From the IMG/VR virus record IMGVR_UViG_3300032897_000008, positions 1-49,429 of that record: 49,429 nucleotides of DNA. The stretch is one strand, 5' to 3'. Under the pieces are notes generated by a model. It was given only the letters and a program-made list of their open reading frames with translations. It was not told the origin of the DNA and ran no database searches. This document shows, piece by piece, positions 38,119 to 46,142 of the stretch. The DNA is from a virus. Positions within the stretch are counted from its first letter, which is position 1. Each line of letters starts with the position of its first letter. The position numbers and the translations under genes were made by a program.

Positions 38119-38231
38119 GCCCCCGACCGCAGCCCGACAAGCCATCGGGTGGGCGCGACAGATGGCCAACAGGTCTGAACGACCTGACACGAGGCGTCGT
38201 GATGAGTCACGGTCCGACTCCGTGCGGGGGC
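38119..38231 (+). ncRNA. tRNA-like structured RNA element
   Basis: GCCCCCG (38119-38125) pairs perfectly with CGGGGGC (38225-38231), a 7-bp closing stem like a tRNA acceptor. Inside, CACGG-TCCGACT-CCGTG (38208-38224) forms a 5-bp/7-base arm joined directly to the acceptor strand as in a T arm; CAGGT-CTGAACG-ACCTG (38170-38186) resembles an anticodon arm with T33 and GAA (Phe); CACGA-GGCG-TCGTG (38188-38201) is a long variable-arm-like stem; CCCGA...TCGGG (38133-38149) replaces the D arm but is set in a region too long (44 nt). The T-loop lacks the second U and position 37 is C, so a working tRNA is doubtful. Confidence 0.55.
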
Positions 38232-38235
38232 TAAA

Positions 38236-38250
38236 AGCGGCGTTGCCGCT
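38236..38250 (+). repeat. Short hairpin AGCGGC/GCCGCT
   Basis: AGCGGC-GTT-GCCGCT directly after the tRNA-like fold. The core GGCGTTGCCGCT also occurs at 37757-37768 in the leader of the previous gene, hinting at a shared RNA element. Confidence 0.6.
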
Positions 38251-38252
38251 CA

Positions 38253-38331
38253 GAGGCTCGGGCGCCGGGGCGTCAAACAACGATTCTCACGGCGTATCGT
38301 TTCATCCTGGTGACCTGAGCCTCGTTTTTTT
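38253..38331 (+). terminator. Terminator-like hairpin just before a ribosome binding site (attenuator candidate)
   Basis: GAGGCTCGGG (38253-38262) pairs with CCTGAGCCTC (38314-38323) over ten positions with one G-U pair, then G and seven T's. It encloses about 50 bases with an inner hairpin (ACGAT...ATCGT). The AAAGGAG of the next gene starts three bases after the T run, so termination or refolding here would control that gene. Confidence 0.7.
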
Positions 38332-38345
38332 CAAAGGAGATCCTT

Positions 38346-38564
38346 GTGGCAAAACCAAAATTCCCCAAAGAGATTTTCGTGTACTTGGACAAGCGAGGAG
38401 ACGACTACGACATAGAAGCAAGACAAACCCTCAAAGAGGCAGCATACGGTCTGGGCGACGGTGAGACAATGCAAATTGCCCGATATGTCTTGGCAAACGG
38501 AGAGCCGTCTTCCTACACTGCAAAGCTCATCACGTTTTCGAAGCCTTCTACTCGGATAAAGTAG
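38346..38564 (+). CDS. Small early protein, 72 aa
   Basis: GTG start after AAAGGAGATCCTT. The 72-aa product (MAKPKFPKEIFVYLDKRGDD; QTLKEAAYGLGDGETMQIAR) has a beta-strand, loop, helix look. It is AT-richer than neighbours and preceded by an apparent attenuator. Function unknown. Confidence 0.7.
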   Translation: MAKPKFPKEIFVYLDKRGDDYDIEARQTLKEAAYGLGDGETMQIARYVLANGEPSSYTAKLITFSKPSTRIK

Positions 38565-38575
38565 GGAACGATCCC

Positions 38576-39814
38576 TTGAACACTACCCCCGAGCAGAAAG
38601 CCCTGATCGATTCCTTCAACTCTAACGCGATGACCACAAATGAGAATGTCATCGAGCGCTACGTCTCCCGATGGTCTCGAAACATCGGCTCGCTCATCCG
38701 CTCAGGGCTCGACCTCCGAGGCGCCAAGCCCCTCTGCGAGAAGCTTTCGACCTTCAGGGATTTCCTCGTCCTCGGCTCGGGTCCGTCCATTCAATCCATC
38801 TGTTCCGACCTTCCCGACCGTGGAGCGCCCGCAATCCTCTGCGGCCCCACGGCCTACGGTGCCCTTCGCGCGATCGACGTCCATCCCACGGTGATCCTCG
38901 TGGCCGATCCTTCTCCCACCCAGTACCGCCACATGGTCGAGAACCTTTTCGACTCCCCGTGTGATTTCCTTCTCCCCGTCACCTGCGACCCTTCGTGGTA
39001 CGCGAAAGAGTCCATCATTCCCAAGTCCCGGCTTTTCTTCTACCTTCCGTTCTTCTCCTGGCTCGGGGACACCCAGATCGCTTTCAACGCGATGCTTCAG
39101 GACCTCTTTCCCGAGATCTCCCAGAGCTGGTTTCTCCAAGCGGGCTCCGTCGCCAACCTTGCCGTCCACTTCGCCGACAAGGCCTGCGGGATGGACCCCT
39201 CCAAGCGCATCCACATCGCCATCGAGAACTCGTGGCCCGAGGGCGGACCCTACCGCGCCCCGCTGCGCTTCCCACTCTCTCACTACTCCGAGGGCCTTCG
39301 CTCGTGGTTTCACTCCCCCCAGAACCAGATGCTCACCGATAGTCTCTCTGGAACTCAGACCGACATGACCTCACTCAACTATGCGGTGAGTCTCTTCTAC
39401 TCCATCCACTGTCTCATCTACTTCGAGGGCGAGGAGGCCAGGAAGGCCCGCGAGCGCCGCTACCATCTCGTCCACGAGGCCTCTTCCCTCTACTTCTGGG
39501 CCTCTCCCGCATCCTTTCGCCCGCTTTTCTACGAGGCCCCCTATCGCTACCTCGACTCGCGGATCGACACCTCGGTCGAGCACTGGACCTACCAGCTCGT
39601 GCTTGACCTCATCTCCCTCACTGAGCGCCTCATGACCGAGCTTCGAGACGCTGCGGTCACTGACGCCCTCCGCATCTGGAAGGAAGGTCATGCTTCCTCG
39701 GTCGAGATCCCGGTCCCCAACGACACCGAGGCTCAAAAGGTCGAGAAGGCCATCCACGACATCGACCCTTCCGTCAAGCTCATCTTCAAGAAACCGGAGG
39801 TGGAGAAGGCATGA
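38576..39814 (+). CDS. MptE-like/DUF115 family protein
   Basis: A 412-aa protein with an MptE-like (DUF115) domain: FLVLGSGPSIQSI (63-75) as a Rossmann-type glycine loop, ILCGPTAYGALRAIDVHPTV (~86-106) and GSVANLAVHFADKACGMD. Members are known in sugar/flagellin-associated glycosylation loci and phages, as well as in pterin synthesis, so the substrate here is open. TTG start preceded by GTAGGGAAC; ATG at 38630 is an alternative. It ends in ATGA overlap. With the methyltransferase-like gene and GT2 gene downstream it may form a glycan-modifying set. Confidence 0.75.
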   Translation: MNTTPEQKALIDSFNSNAMTTNENVIERYVSRWSRNIGSLIRSGLDLRGAKPLCEKLSTFRDFLVLGSGPSIQSICSDLPDRGAPAILCGPTAYGALRAIDVHPTVILVADPSPTQYRHMVENLFDSPCDFLLPVTCDPSWYAKESIIPKSRLFFYLPFFSWLGDTQIAFNAMLQDLFPEISQSWFLQAGSVANLAVHFADKACGMDPSKRIHIAIENSWPEGGPYRAPLRFPLSHYSEGLRSWFHSPQNQMLTDSLSGTQTDMTSLNYAVSLFYSIHCLIYFEGEEARKARERRYHLVHEASSLYFWASPASFRPLFYEAPYRYLDSRIDTSVEHWTYQLVLDLISLTERLMTELRDAAVTDALRIWKEGHASSVEIPVPNDTEAQKVEKAIHDIDPSVKLIFKKPEVEKA

Positions 39815-40065
39815 AAGCAATTTGGAAACCCAACTGGGACAAGGCTCCCCGTGGCACTATCGGAGCCTCATTCAACGCCGACGGCTCGGCGTGGTGGTGG
39901 TCGATAAGGCCTGAGATCCGAGGGAGCGAGAAGCGCCCTTGGGACAGGAAATGGCGCGGACCCTCCTACGGTGAGGGCTACACCGACATGAACCTCCGCG
40001 TGGATGGAGCCACCCGAAGCCTCTGGGAAGACTCCTGGATCGAGCGACCGAAAGGAAAGAAGTAG
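39811..40065 (+). CDS. Small Trp-rich protein, 84 aa
   Basis: An 84-aa protein with many Trp, Gly and Arg residues (MKAIWKPNWDKAPRG, SAWWWSIRPEIRG). ATGA overlap with the previous gene. No recognised family. Confidence 0.7.
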   Translation: MKAIWKPNWDKAPRGTIGASFNADGSAWWWSIRPEIRGSEKRPWDRKWRGPSYGEGYTDMNLRVDGATRSLWEDSWIERPKGKK

Positions 40066-40997
40066 TGCCAGTCCAGCGTGGAGGATCTGCCGCCGGGATT
40101 CACTTTTTTTCGCTGTTCCAATGCTGTCCTCGAAAAGGCTACATCCGCTTCGGCCCCCCGCGCCTGGAGCCGATGTACATCCCCACCCCACTTCTCCAAG
40201 GCAGCGCCTTCCACGCCGGCAAGGCCGAGTTCTACAAGACCGAAAAGGAGTCTCGTGCCCTCGCCCTAATCCGCGCTGAGCTGAAAGAGCGAAAGGCCGA
40301 GTTCGAGTCGAGGAAAGAATATCTCTCAACCCTTGAGAGAACTCCCGCCATGCTTGCCTCGTGGATCGCCGAGTTCGGTCGGGACGACCTGAAACATCTT
40401 TCCATCATCGACGTGGAGCGCTCGATCCGAATACCCTTTCCCGGCCGTCCTTCCTGGCACTTCACCGCCCGCATCGACATGGTGGCCGAAGACCGATTCG
40501 CGAATACCCTTATCTACGAGACGAAATCCACCTCGTGGTCGATCAAGGGTACCCTCATCTCCATCCAGCTCGGGGACCAAGCCACCGCCTACCTCTGGGG
40601 TGGAGGAAAGCACTACAAGCGCCCCATCACCGCCGTTGTCCCCGACATCACGATGTTCTCCTCCAACGCGAACAGCCCCGCGTCGATCAGAAACTACCGG
40701 GGGGATTTCGTCTACCGAGAGCCCGAGGACTTCACCTTCTTTTCCAACGCAACGCTCCAGCAGGCATCCGAGATCTCCCAAAAGATGAAGGCCGTGTACG
40801 CCGGCCACGACCCGGCGATCTTTCCCCGAAATCCCTTCTACTGCTCGGCCTACGGCCGCCCCTGCGAGTTTGCCGACATCTGCCGAAAGAACCTCACCGC
40901 GAAGTCCAAGGTTCCCACGGGCTTTCGAAAGCGCCCAGGTAAGTTCTCAACCCCAGAGATCTTCGAGCCCGTCGAGGATCTCATCTCTGGAGGATGA
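40065..40997 (+). CDS. PD-(D/E)XK (RecB/Cas4-like) nuclease
   Basis: A 310-aa protein. The N-terminal motif SLFQCCPRKGYIRFG has the Cys pair, and the C-terminal CSAYGRPCEFADIC the other Cys residues, of the Fe-S-cluster-bearing RecB/Cas4-like nucleases. Between them ARIDMVAEDRF and LIYETKST (D...E-x-K) hold the metal-binding active site. Such proteins trim or resect DNA ends in recombination-dependent replication. GTG at 40065 shares one base with the previous stop. Confidence 0.82.
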   Translation: MPVQRGGSAAGIHFFSLFQCCPRKGYIRFGPPRLEPMYIPTPLLQGSAFHAGKAEFYKTEKESRALALIRAELKERKAEFESRKEYLSTLERTPAMLASWIAEFGRDDLKHLSIIDVERSIRIPFPGRPSWHFTARIDMVAEDRFANTLIYETKSTSWSIKGTLISIQLGDQATAYLWGGGKHYKRPITAVVPDITMFSSNANSPASIRNYRGDFVYREPEDFTFFSNATLQQASEISQKMKAVYAGHDPAIFPRNPFYCSAYGRPCEFADICRKNLTAKSKVPTGFRKRPGKFSTPEIFEPVEDLISGG

Positions 40998-40998
40998 C

Positions 40999-41319
40999 AT
41001 GACCCCTACCCCGGAAGAGAACGAGCGAAAAGATGCCTTCCTCCGAGAGATGGGTTTCCGCGAGGACGAAGTCCAGAAGGTCTCAGGCATACGAAACCGC
41101 CCCGACCGTCGCGGCCAGTCCGGGTTCAAGCATCGCTATGATCCCAAGAACCCCTCAAAGATCATCGAGGACCATTCGAGGCTTCCCCTGGCGGATCTCA
41201 AAGACAACGCCGCGCGGAAGGCTCTGGCAACGGACCCTTACTACTGGCGCGAATGGGTTCTCCTTCACCTCGGTGACAGTGGCCGGAGGCGCTTCGCCTA
41301 CCCGAAAAGGAGCAAGTGA
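40999..41319 (+). CDS. Small hypothetical protein, 106 aa
   Basis: ATG 40999 after GGAGGATGAC. 106 aa, basic and helical (MTPTPEENERKDAFLREMGF; RKALATDPYYWREWVLLHLG). No family recognised. Overlaps the next gene by one base at its stop. Confidence 0.68.
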   Translation: MTPTPEENERKDAFLREMGFREDEVQKVSGIRNRPDRRGQSGFKHRYDPKNPSKIIEDHSRLPLADLKDNAARKALATDPYYWREWVLLHLGDSGRRRFAYPKRSK

Positions 41320-41504
41320 TGTCATTGGGATGGGTCATCGTAGTCCTCCTCATCTCTCACCTTTTGGCCTACTCTCTTGGGGTATTCTGTGGGTGGTACA
41401 CGACGCTAAGGAGAAACTGGTTTCTATGGAAGAACGGCTCTCCCGAGCACGACCGCATGACCCTCATGGAGTTTCGCCGTCGCAACTTGGGGAAGCACCG
41501 ATGA
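41319..41504 (+). CDS. Small membrane protein, 61 aa
   Basis: Starts MSLGWVIVVLLISHLLAYSL with a single hydrophobic helix, then Arg/Trp-rich cytoplasmic part. A GTG three bases upstream could add one residue. ATGA-type overlap on both sides. Function unknown. Confidence 0.68.
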   Translation: MSLGWVIVVLLISHLLAYSLGVFCGWYTTLRRNWFLWKNGSPEHDRMTLMEFRRRNLGKHR

Positions 41505-41689
41505 GAATACCTGCCGCTCCCCCGGGTCGAGATTTGAAGTGGCGGAAGCTTCGAGCGTTTCTCCGAAAGGCCCGAGACTTCCTCTTCGTGGTCGGCCTTG
41601 TCATCGCGATAGCGCTCACCCTCATAGTGACCCTTCCGGTCGCCATGATCAGGCCTTATAAAGGAGACGACTTCGATGGATATTTTTGA
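41501..41689 (+). CDS. Small membrane protein, 62 aa
   Basis: Cationic N-terminus, one transmembrane helix (FLFVVGLVIAIALTLIVTLP) and a short acidic end. Overlaps the next gene by 14 bases. It may anchor or modify other early proteins at the inner membrane. Confidence 0.68.
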   Translation: MRIPAAPPGRDLKWRKLRAFLRKARDFLFVVGLVIAIALTLIVTLPVAMIRPYKGDDFDGYF

Positions 41690-42323
41690 TTACCTGAGGA
41701 AGAAAGCCCTCGACATCCCCGCGCAGTTCGTCGGAGGCTCCTGGTCGCGTCGCCTCGGGGAGATCCGCGAGAAGATCTCCAAGGGTGACTTCGATTATCT
41801 CTCCTGGGGCATCGTGAAGAAGACCATGATCGCCACCGCAACCGAAGAGGTGATGCGGCGTCAGCTTTCTCTCCTCGGAGACCAGTACTTCAACAACGTC
41901 TACGAGTTTGGCGCGGGTCTTCTCACCCGTCGCCTCTGGGTCCGCTACATGAACTACACCGTCTATGACATCCCAGAGATGACCCTCCTTCAGCGCTACA
42001 TCTCCCAGATGGTGAACATCACCTCGGACCTCGCGACGTTTCTCTCTTTCCTTCGGGACAACTCTTACGGACCCACAGCGTTCTTCGCCACGTGGAGCCT
42101 CTCAGAGTGCCCCATTTCCATCCGAGACCTCGTGCTTGAAACCGTGGCCGAGTGCTGTGATACGATCTTCCTTGCCTACCAGCCCGTCTTTGATTTCATC
42201 GACAACGATACGTACTTCACAGATTTTGCGTTCAAGTACAAGGAGTTCCAGTGGACATGGTACGAGGCCAAGCCCCTCGATGGTTTGTATCTCATCGGAA
42301 GGAGAGACCGATGGACGGAGTAG
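41676..42323 (+). CDS. SAM-dependent methyltransferase-like protein, 215 aa
   Basis: A 215-aa protein with a methyltransferase-like layout: helical N-terminus, then VYEFGAGLLTRRLWV as motif I (E-x-G-x-G), YTVYDIPE as motif II and FFATWSLSECPISIRDLVLE as the later strand-helix. It overlaps the GT2 start, so its product is made with it. Sugar O-methylation or a similar step is possible; no substrate is evident. Confidence 0.68.
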   Translation: MDIFDYLRKKALDIPAQFVGGSWSRRLGEIREKISKGDFDYLSWGIVKKTMIATATEEVMRRQLSLLGDQYFNNVYEFGAGLLTRRLWVRYMNYTVYDIPEMTLLQRYISQMVNITSDLATFLSFLRDNSYGPTAFFATWSLSECPISIRDLVLETVAECCDTIFLAYQPVFDFIDNDTYFTDFAFKYKEFQWTWYEAKPLDGLYLIGRRDRWTE

Positions 42324-43087
42324 CAAACAACATCGAGACCCAGGTTACCCTCATCATGACGACCTTTCACAATATTGACTTCACCCGAAGCGCCCTATGG
42401 GCGATACGGCGTTTCCACGGAGATCTCCGGGTGATCCTCGCCGACGGTGGAAGCTCCTATGTGGAGATCCAAGCCTTGAAGAGTCTCGGCGAGGTCGTCG
42501 TGGCCTTTGGGAAAACCTCCGAGGAGTGCTGCAACGTCGCATCGGCCCTCGTGGACACCCCCTACATCCTATTCATGGACAACGACTGCAAGGTGATTGG
42601 CCCCACGGCTCTTCCCCTTCTCCTCCGAGAGATGGAAGAAGACCCGGGCGTCGCGTGCACCGGCGCTTACGCCGTGAAGGTCACCGACTGGGAGAGACAC
42701 ATCGCCTTCACGGGAACCGTCTTCACCGACCACATGCGGGTGAGCGCCACAGCCCGGTACTTCCAGCTTCACCGCACCGAGATGTTCCGCCGGGTGGGGA
42801 TGTTCCCCACCGACGAGTGGTTCTACCGGGATCAGGGAGAGATCTTCGACCCGAAGGCATATCCCCAAGGGTGCCAGGGCGACATGGTGATCTCCCGTCG
42901 CTACGATGCCAAGGGCTGGTGGACCATCACTCCGAGGGCGACGGTACCGGTGGTCCATTGGGGCGCGGCAAAGGTCACGGCGCAGGACGGAGACCGCCAG
43001 AGGGAGCCCGAACGATGGTACGCCGCCCATACCAATCACACACGGCTTGACCCCAAGCCACTCAACGAATGGGAGAAGAATGTATGA
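42311..43087 (+). CDS. Family 2 glycosyltransferase
   Basis: A 258-aa GT-A enzyme: TLIMTTFHNIDFTRSALWAI (13-32), RVILADGGSSY (40-50) for nucleotide binding, and the metal-binding MDND (89-92) DxD motif in YILFMDNDCKVIG, with later acceptor-side helices. ATG at 42311 after AAGGAG, within the end of the methyltransferase-like gene. It should transfer sugar from an NDP-sugar to a glycan, protein or possibly modified DNA. Confidence 0.85.
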   Translation: MDGVANNIETQVTLIMTTFHNIDFTRSALWAIRRFHGDLRVILADGGSSYVEIQALKSLGEVVVAFGKTSEECCNVASALVDTPYILFMDNDCKVIGPTALPLLLREMEEDPGVACTGAYAVKVTDWERHIAFTGTVFTDHMRVSATARYFQLHRTEMFRRVGMFPTDEWFYRDQGEIFDPKAYPQGCQGDMVISRRYDAKGWWTITPRATVPVVHWGAAKVTAQDGDRQREPERWYAAHTNHTRLDPKPLNEWEKNV

Positions 43088-43263
43088 AAGCGTTCAAGTG
43101 CGACGTGTGCCAGAAGTACAAGAACGGAAACTCGTACGGCACCGTGACCTTCACCACGGGTATCGCCACGCCCCAAGACTTCGAATGCTGCAAAGAGTGC
43201 TTCGACGTGATACGGGAAAAGGTGAAAAACCCCAGCATCGTGAATGAAAGGCTGGTTTTCTGA
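43084..43263 (+). CDS. Small zinc-binding protein, 59 aa
   Basis: A 59-aa protein with Cys pairs CDVC and CCKEC, flanking a short beta segment (SYGTVTFTTGIATP). A zinc-ribbon fold is likely. It precedes the Sak4-like gene by overlap and may be a recombination or replication accessory. Confidence 0.72.
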   Translation: MKAFKCDVCQKYKNGNSYGTVTFTTGIATPQDFECCKECFDVIREKVKNPSIVNERLVF

Positions 43264-44075
43264 TGGCTAAAACCACCGCGAAGAAGAAGTACTCTCAGGG
43301 CCTCTCGGACATCGCTTCCGCGTACGTCCGTGGGCTCTCCGTCGGCTACTCCAAGGTCGGAAAGACCCATTTCGCCCTGACCTTTCCGAACCCGATCATC
43401 GCCAACGCCGATGCGGGCCTTGCCACCGACATCCCGGTGAACTGCAAGACCGATCCCTGCGTGTTCCCGTTCGTCCGATGGACCGAGGACGTGGGAGAGA
43501 ACGAGCTGTGGTCCTGGCGGGATCTCCACCAACTCGTCTTGGAGCTGAAGTATCGGAAGGGAAACCTCTGGGACGAAGTGAAGTCCTACGGCTACGAGCC
43601 CGAGACTCTCATCATCGACTCAGGCACGACGTTCTGCGACATCTTCGCCCACGAGATCACCGTGGACAAGGCCCACACGGACAAGAGCGGCACCCACATG
43701 GAGACCCTCCAGCTCCAGGACTACAACCTCGTCATGCAGAGGTTTTTCAATATCTTGGACGCGGTGAAGACCCTTCCCATGCACGTCTGGATGACGGCAG
43801 AACTCGCTGACAAGCAGGATGACATGCAGAGGCGTTACCAGCAGCCGGCGATGACGGGGCAGGCTCTCGGAAATCGTCTTCCCCATTTCTTCGACGAGAT
43901 CTACTACCACTATACCGAGACCGACAAGGAAGGCGGGATGAAGTTCTACCTCACACCCCTCCAGTCCCGAGGGATCGAGTTCACGGGATCGCGAAAGGGC
44001 ATTCCCCTCGACGTCCACGAGAACCCGTCGTTCAAGAAGTTTGAGAAGTACTACGTGAAGAAAGGGAAGGCGTGA
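43263..44075 (+). CDS. Sak4-like AAA (RecA-fold) ATPase
   Basis: A 270-aa ATPase with Walker A GYSKVGKT (28-35), Walker B-like TLIIDSG (118-124) and a helical C-terminal half. This is the pattern of Sak4-type single-strand annealing ATPases (AAA_24), which promote homologous recombination in phages. The PD-(D/E)XK nuclease and the DUF669-like protein elsewhere in the operon fit the same pathway. Start ATG follows the previous stop by one-base overlap. Confidence 0.82.
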   Translation: MAKTTAKKKYSQGLSDIASAYVRGLSVGYSKVGKTHFALTFPNPIIANADAGLATDIPVNCKTDPCVFPFVRWTEDVGENELWSWRDLHQLVLELKYRKGNLWDEVKSYGYEPETLIIDSGTTFCDIFAHEITVDKAHTDKSGTHMETLQLQDYNLVMQRFFNILDAVKTLPMHVWMTAELADKQDDMQRRYQQPAMTGQALGNRLPHFFDEIYYHYTETDKEGGMKFYLTPLQSRGIEFTGSRKGIPLDVHENPSFKKFEKYYVKKGKA

Positions 44076-44287
44076 AGCGCCACGAGACTCAGTATCAGAA
44101 GGCCAAGCGCTTGTCCAAGAGCGTAAATTGGGAAGACGTTCTTGGGGAGTTGGATCTCATCGTTCAAGCGGCGCAGAACGAGGAAACCCGAATAGACAAT
44201 TCCATTCGCGAGGAGGATTGGAACCTTCTGAGAGACATCGTGCAAGCTCTCTACATAGTGCGCCACTCAGTAAGGAAGCTTTCGTGA
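44072..44287 (+). CDS. Small hypothetical protein, 71 aa
   Basis: GTG 44072 within the Sak4-like stop. A 71-aa helical, acidic/basic mixed protein (KRHETQYQKAKRLSKSVNWE; EEDWNLLRDIVQALYIVRHS). Coupled to both neighbours. Function unknown. Confidence 0.68.
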   Translation: MKRHETQYQKAKRLSKSVNWEDVLGELDLIVQAAQNEETRIDNSIREEDWNLLRDIVQALYIVRHSVRKLS

Positions 44288-44589
44288 AGAAGGAACCGTG
44301 GCTGGACTTTACCCTTATGGCTTCGATGGTCAACCCTAACCTCACCATGGCCGCCACCATGTGCCTATGGAATCGCGCACAGTCCTGTATGGCAACCGGT
44401 CCGTGGCTGGAGTACCATGAGGGGATGGAGCTGGCGAAAGCCGACTACCTCTGTCACGTCGTCAACCGCATGAGGACCGAGGGAAATCCCTGGACCGACG
44501 GCTTCCAGGTGATCGAGCTTCCTCAGAGGCTTCCCTTTCCCCTTGGGTGGACCGTGGCTCACTACGCGCAGATACGGAGGCCGGGATGA
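44284..44589 (+). CDS. Hypothetical protein, 101 aa
   Basis: GTG 44284 overlaps the previous stop. A 101-aa protein with Trp and Met-rich helices (WLDFTLMASMVNPNLTMAAT). Unknown family. Confidence 0.68.
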   Translation: MKKEPWLDFTLMASMVNPNLTMAATMCLWNRAQSCMATGPWLEYHEGMELAKADYLCHVVNRMRTEGNPWTDGFQVIELPQRLPFPLGWTVAHYAQIRRPG

Positions 44590-44747
44590 AAGGAAAAATC
44601 TTAATCATGGTCTTTTCTCTTCTCGTAGGGGTTGATGCGGTACTGCTCCCGGTCCATATAATTTCAGGAAACGTTTTGGGTTGGACCAGTGCCATAGTAG
44701 GAATTGTCTGCGGGACAGTTGTGATCGTCATGGAGATAATCGAATGA
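44586..44747 (+). CDS. Small two-helix membrane protein, 53 aa
   Basis: Two hydrophobic helices (ILIMVFSLLVGVDAVLLPV; WTSAIVGIVCGTVVIVME), with a strongly AT-rich coding sequence. It may be a second holin-like or a host-inhibiting membrane protein expressed with the replication block. Couples to both neighbours. Confidence 0.68.
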   Translation: MKGKILIMVFSLLVGVDAVLLPVHIISGNVLGWTSAIVGIVCGTVVIVMEIIE

Positions 44748-44974
44748 AGTTCCTCAACATCATTGAGGTCAGAGATGAAGGAAACGGAGCGGGGAAGGCC
44801 GCCTTCTGCGAGCAGGTGGGGTACTTCATTTCCAACCATACGGTTGTCGAGATGAAGTTTCAGAGGAATGTCTTCTACTCTCTTGCGGGAAGCGAAGAGA
44901 CCGAAGGAGCCGAGAAGACCAAGCGGCTCGTCCAGGAGTACGTGGCCTTCATCGTTTACGAGGTGACGTTTTGA
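44744..44974 (+). CDS. Small hypothetical protein, 76 aa
   Basis: 76 aa, ATGA overlap with the previous gene. Mixed beta/helix (MKFLNIIEVRDEGNGAGKAA; VQEYVAFIVYEVTF). Function unknown. Confidence 0.68.
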   Translation: MKFLNIIEVRDEGNGAGKAAFCEQVGYFISNHTVVEMKFQRNVFYSLAGSEETEGAEKTKRLVQEYVAFIVYEVTF

Positions 44975-45252
44975 GCCTGCTCTCTGAGGCCCGAGACGAG
45001 GTTGCCAAGGCGCGGGATCTCTTTGCCATGGCCGACCTCTCCTACTGCGATGAGACGTTCAAGACCGAGGTTCGGGGCCGCGTGGACGGCTTTGATCTCG
45101 CCCTTGAGATCCTCGACAAGACCATCGCGGTGAATGAGGCGAGACGGATCAAACCCCTCGGACAGCTCCATGGAGCCCAGATCCCGAACATCGTTCACTA
45201 CAAGATCGACGAGATCATCTCAACCCTCAATTATCTGCTTGGGAAGGAGTAA
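44971..45252 (+). CDS. Helical protein, 93 aa
   Basis: TTG 44971 just inside the previous stop gives a 93-aa helical protein (LLSEARDEVAKARDLFAMAD; YKIDEIISTLNYLLGKE). No family recognised. Confidence 0.65.
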   Translation: MSLLSEARDEVAKARDLFAMADLSYCDETFKTEVRGRVDGFDLALEILDKTIAVNEARRIKPLGQLHGAQIPNIVHYKIDEIISTLNYLLGKE

Positions 45253-45255
45253 AGA

Positions 45256-45582
45256 ATGGCCTTTGTCGAGTTCTTTCAATTTCTCGGGTTCCATGCTCCC
45301 GCCCTTGGAGCCTTCCTCCTTACCCTTCTCGTGGTGGTGGGGTTTCTGTGGCTCTCCTATCATCTTGGAAAGCGGGAGGCCAACCGGCGCTGGACCTTCG
45401 ACGTGGAGCACATGCCGAATGTCATCGGTCAGGACATCCGCGAGCGCTACCAGAGAAAGATCGCAGAGCTTTCCAAGGCCGTCGAGATGTACAAGGAGCG
45501 CGAACAGCGCTTGGGACCTGCCGTAGCGGGTGCCACCGAGCTTCTTGCACGGGTCAGCCCTTCCATTGGAGCGAAGCCGTAG
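45256..45582 (+). CDS. Membrane-anchored coiled-coil protein, 108 aa
   Basis: One N-terminal helix (ALGAFLLTLLVVVGFLWLSY) then a charged coiled coil (RERYQRKIAELSKAVEMYKE), like an inner-membrane spanin or a membrane tether. It follows the helical gene by three bases. Function unknown. Confidence 0.7.
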   Translation: MAFVEFFQFLGFHAPALGAFLLTLLVVVGFLWLSYHLGKREANRRWTFDVEHMPNVIGQDIRERYQRKIAELSKAVEMYKEREQRLGPAVAGATELLARVSPSIGAKP

Positions 45583-45617
45583 ACGGGTAACGAGAGATAC
45601 AGGTCGAGGAGGAAGAG

Positions 45618-45848
45618 GTGAAAGAACTGAGGAACGACACGGGATGGAGCGCCGAGACGGACTTGCTCACGCAGGTGAGCATTCTATGCGCGGCGCCCGA
45701 CACGGTAGTGATGGTGTTCCAGCGGCCCGACGAAGGACGGGGCACGCTGACGACTTCGCTGCCCGTGAGCCTGGAAGCGTTCAAGTCGCTTGTGGCTCTC
45801 GGTGTCAGGATGCTAGACAGCATCGACAAGCAGAAGTCGGTGTTGTGA
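45618..45848 (+). CDS. Small hypothetical protein, 76 aa
   Basis: GTG start after GGAGGAAGAG. 76 aa, mixed beta/helix (MKELRNDTGWSAETDLLTQV; VSLEAFKSLVALGVRMLDSI). Function unknown. Confidence 0.62.
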   Translation: MKELRNDTGWSAETDLLTQVSILCAAPDTVVMVFQRPDEGRGTLTTSLPVSLEAFKSLVALGVRMLDSIDKQKSVL

Positions 45849-45866
45849 CCGGAGAGGGGGTGTGAG

Positions 45867-46112
45867 GTGAATATCGAGAACGTGCTTAGGTCTTGCGGAT
45901 TCACGAAGAACAAGAAGGTCGAAGGCGTCTGGAAACGGCGCGATGGCTACACCGTCAACGACATGGGCGCGGATGACGACGGATGCGAGATCATTCTCAT
46001 AGATGTTCGTGATACGCCTCTATTCAACGGTCACGTCAAGGATGCCGCATTCCTCAAGAAAGTCATCGTTTCGGTGAGCTATCACTGTATCGTTCCGAAG
46101 CCGGTACTGTGA
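45867..46112 (+). CDS. Small hypothetical protein, 81 aa
   Basis: GTG start after GGAGAGGGGG. 81 aa, beta-rich with Asp-rich middle (VNDMGADDDGCEIILIDVRD). Function unknown. Confidence 0.65.
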   Translation: MNIENVLRSCGFTKNKKVEGVWKRRDGYTVNDMGADDDGCEIILIDVRDTPLFNGHVKDAAFLKKVIVSVSYHCIVPKPVL

Positions 46113-46142
46113 AGGTTTCGCCTTATCAGGGAGGGAAGGGGA

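Noticed and set aside
38119-38231. A canonical tRNA-Phe (GAA) gene
   Set aside because: D region is about 25 nt too long, the T-loop lacks the second U and base 37 is C; called tRNA-like only.
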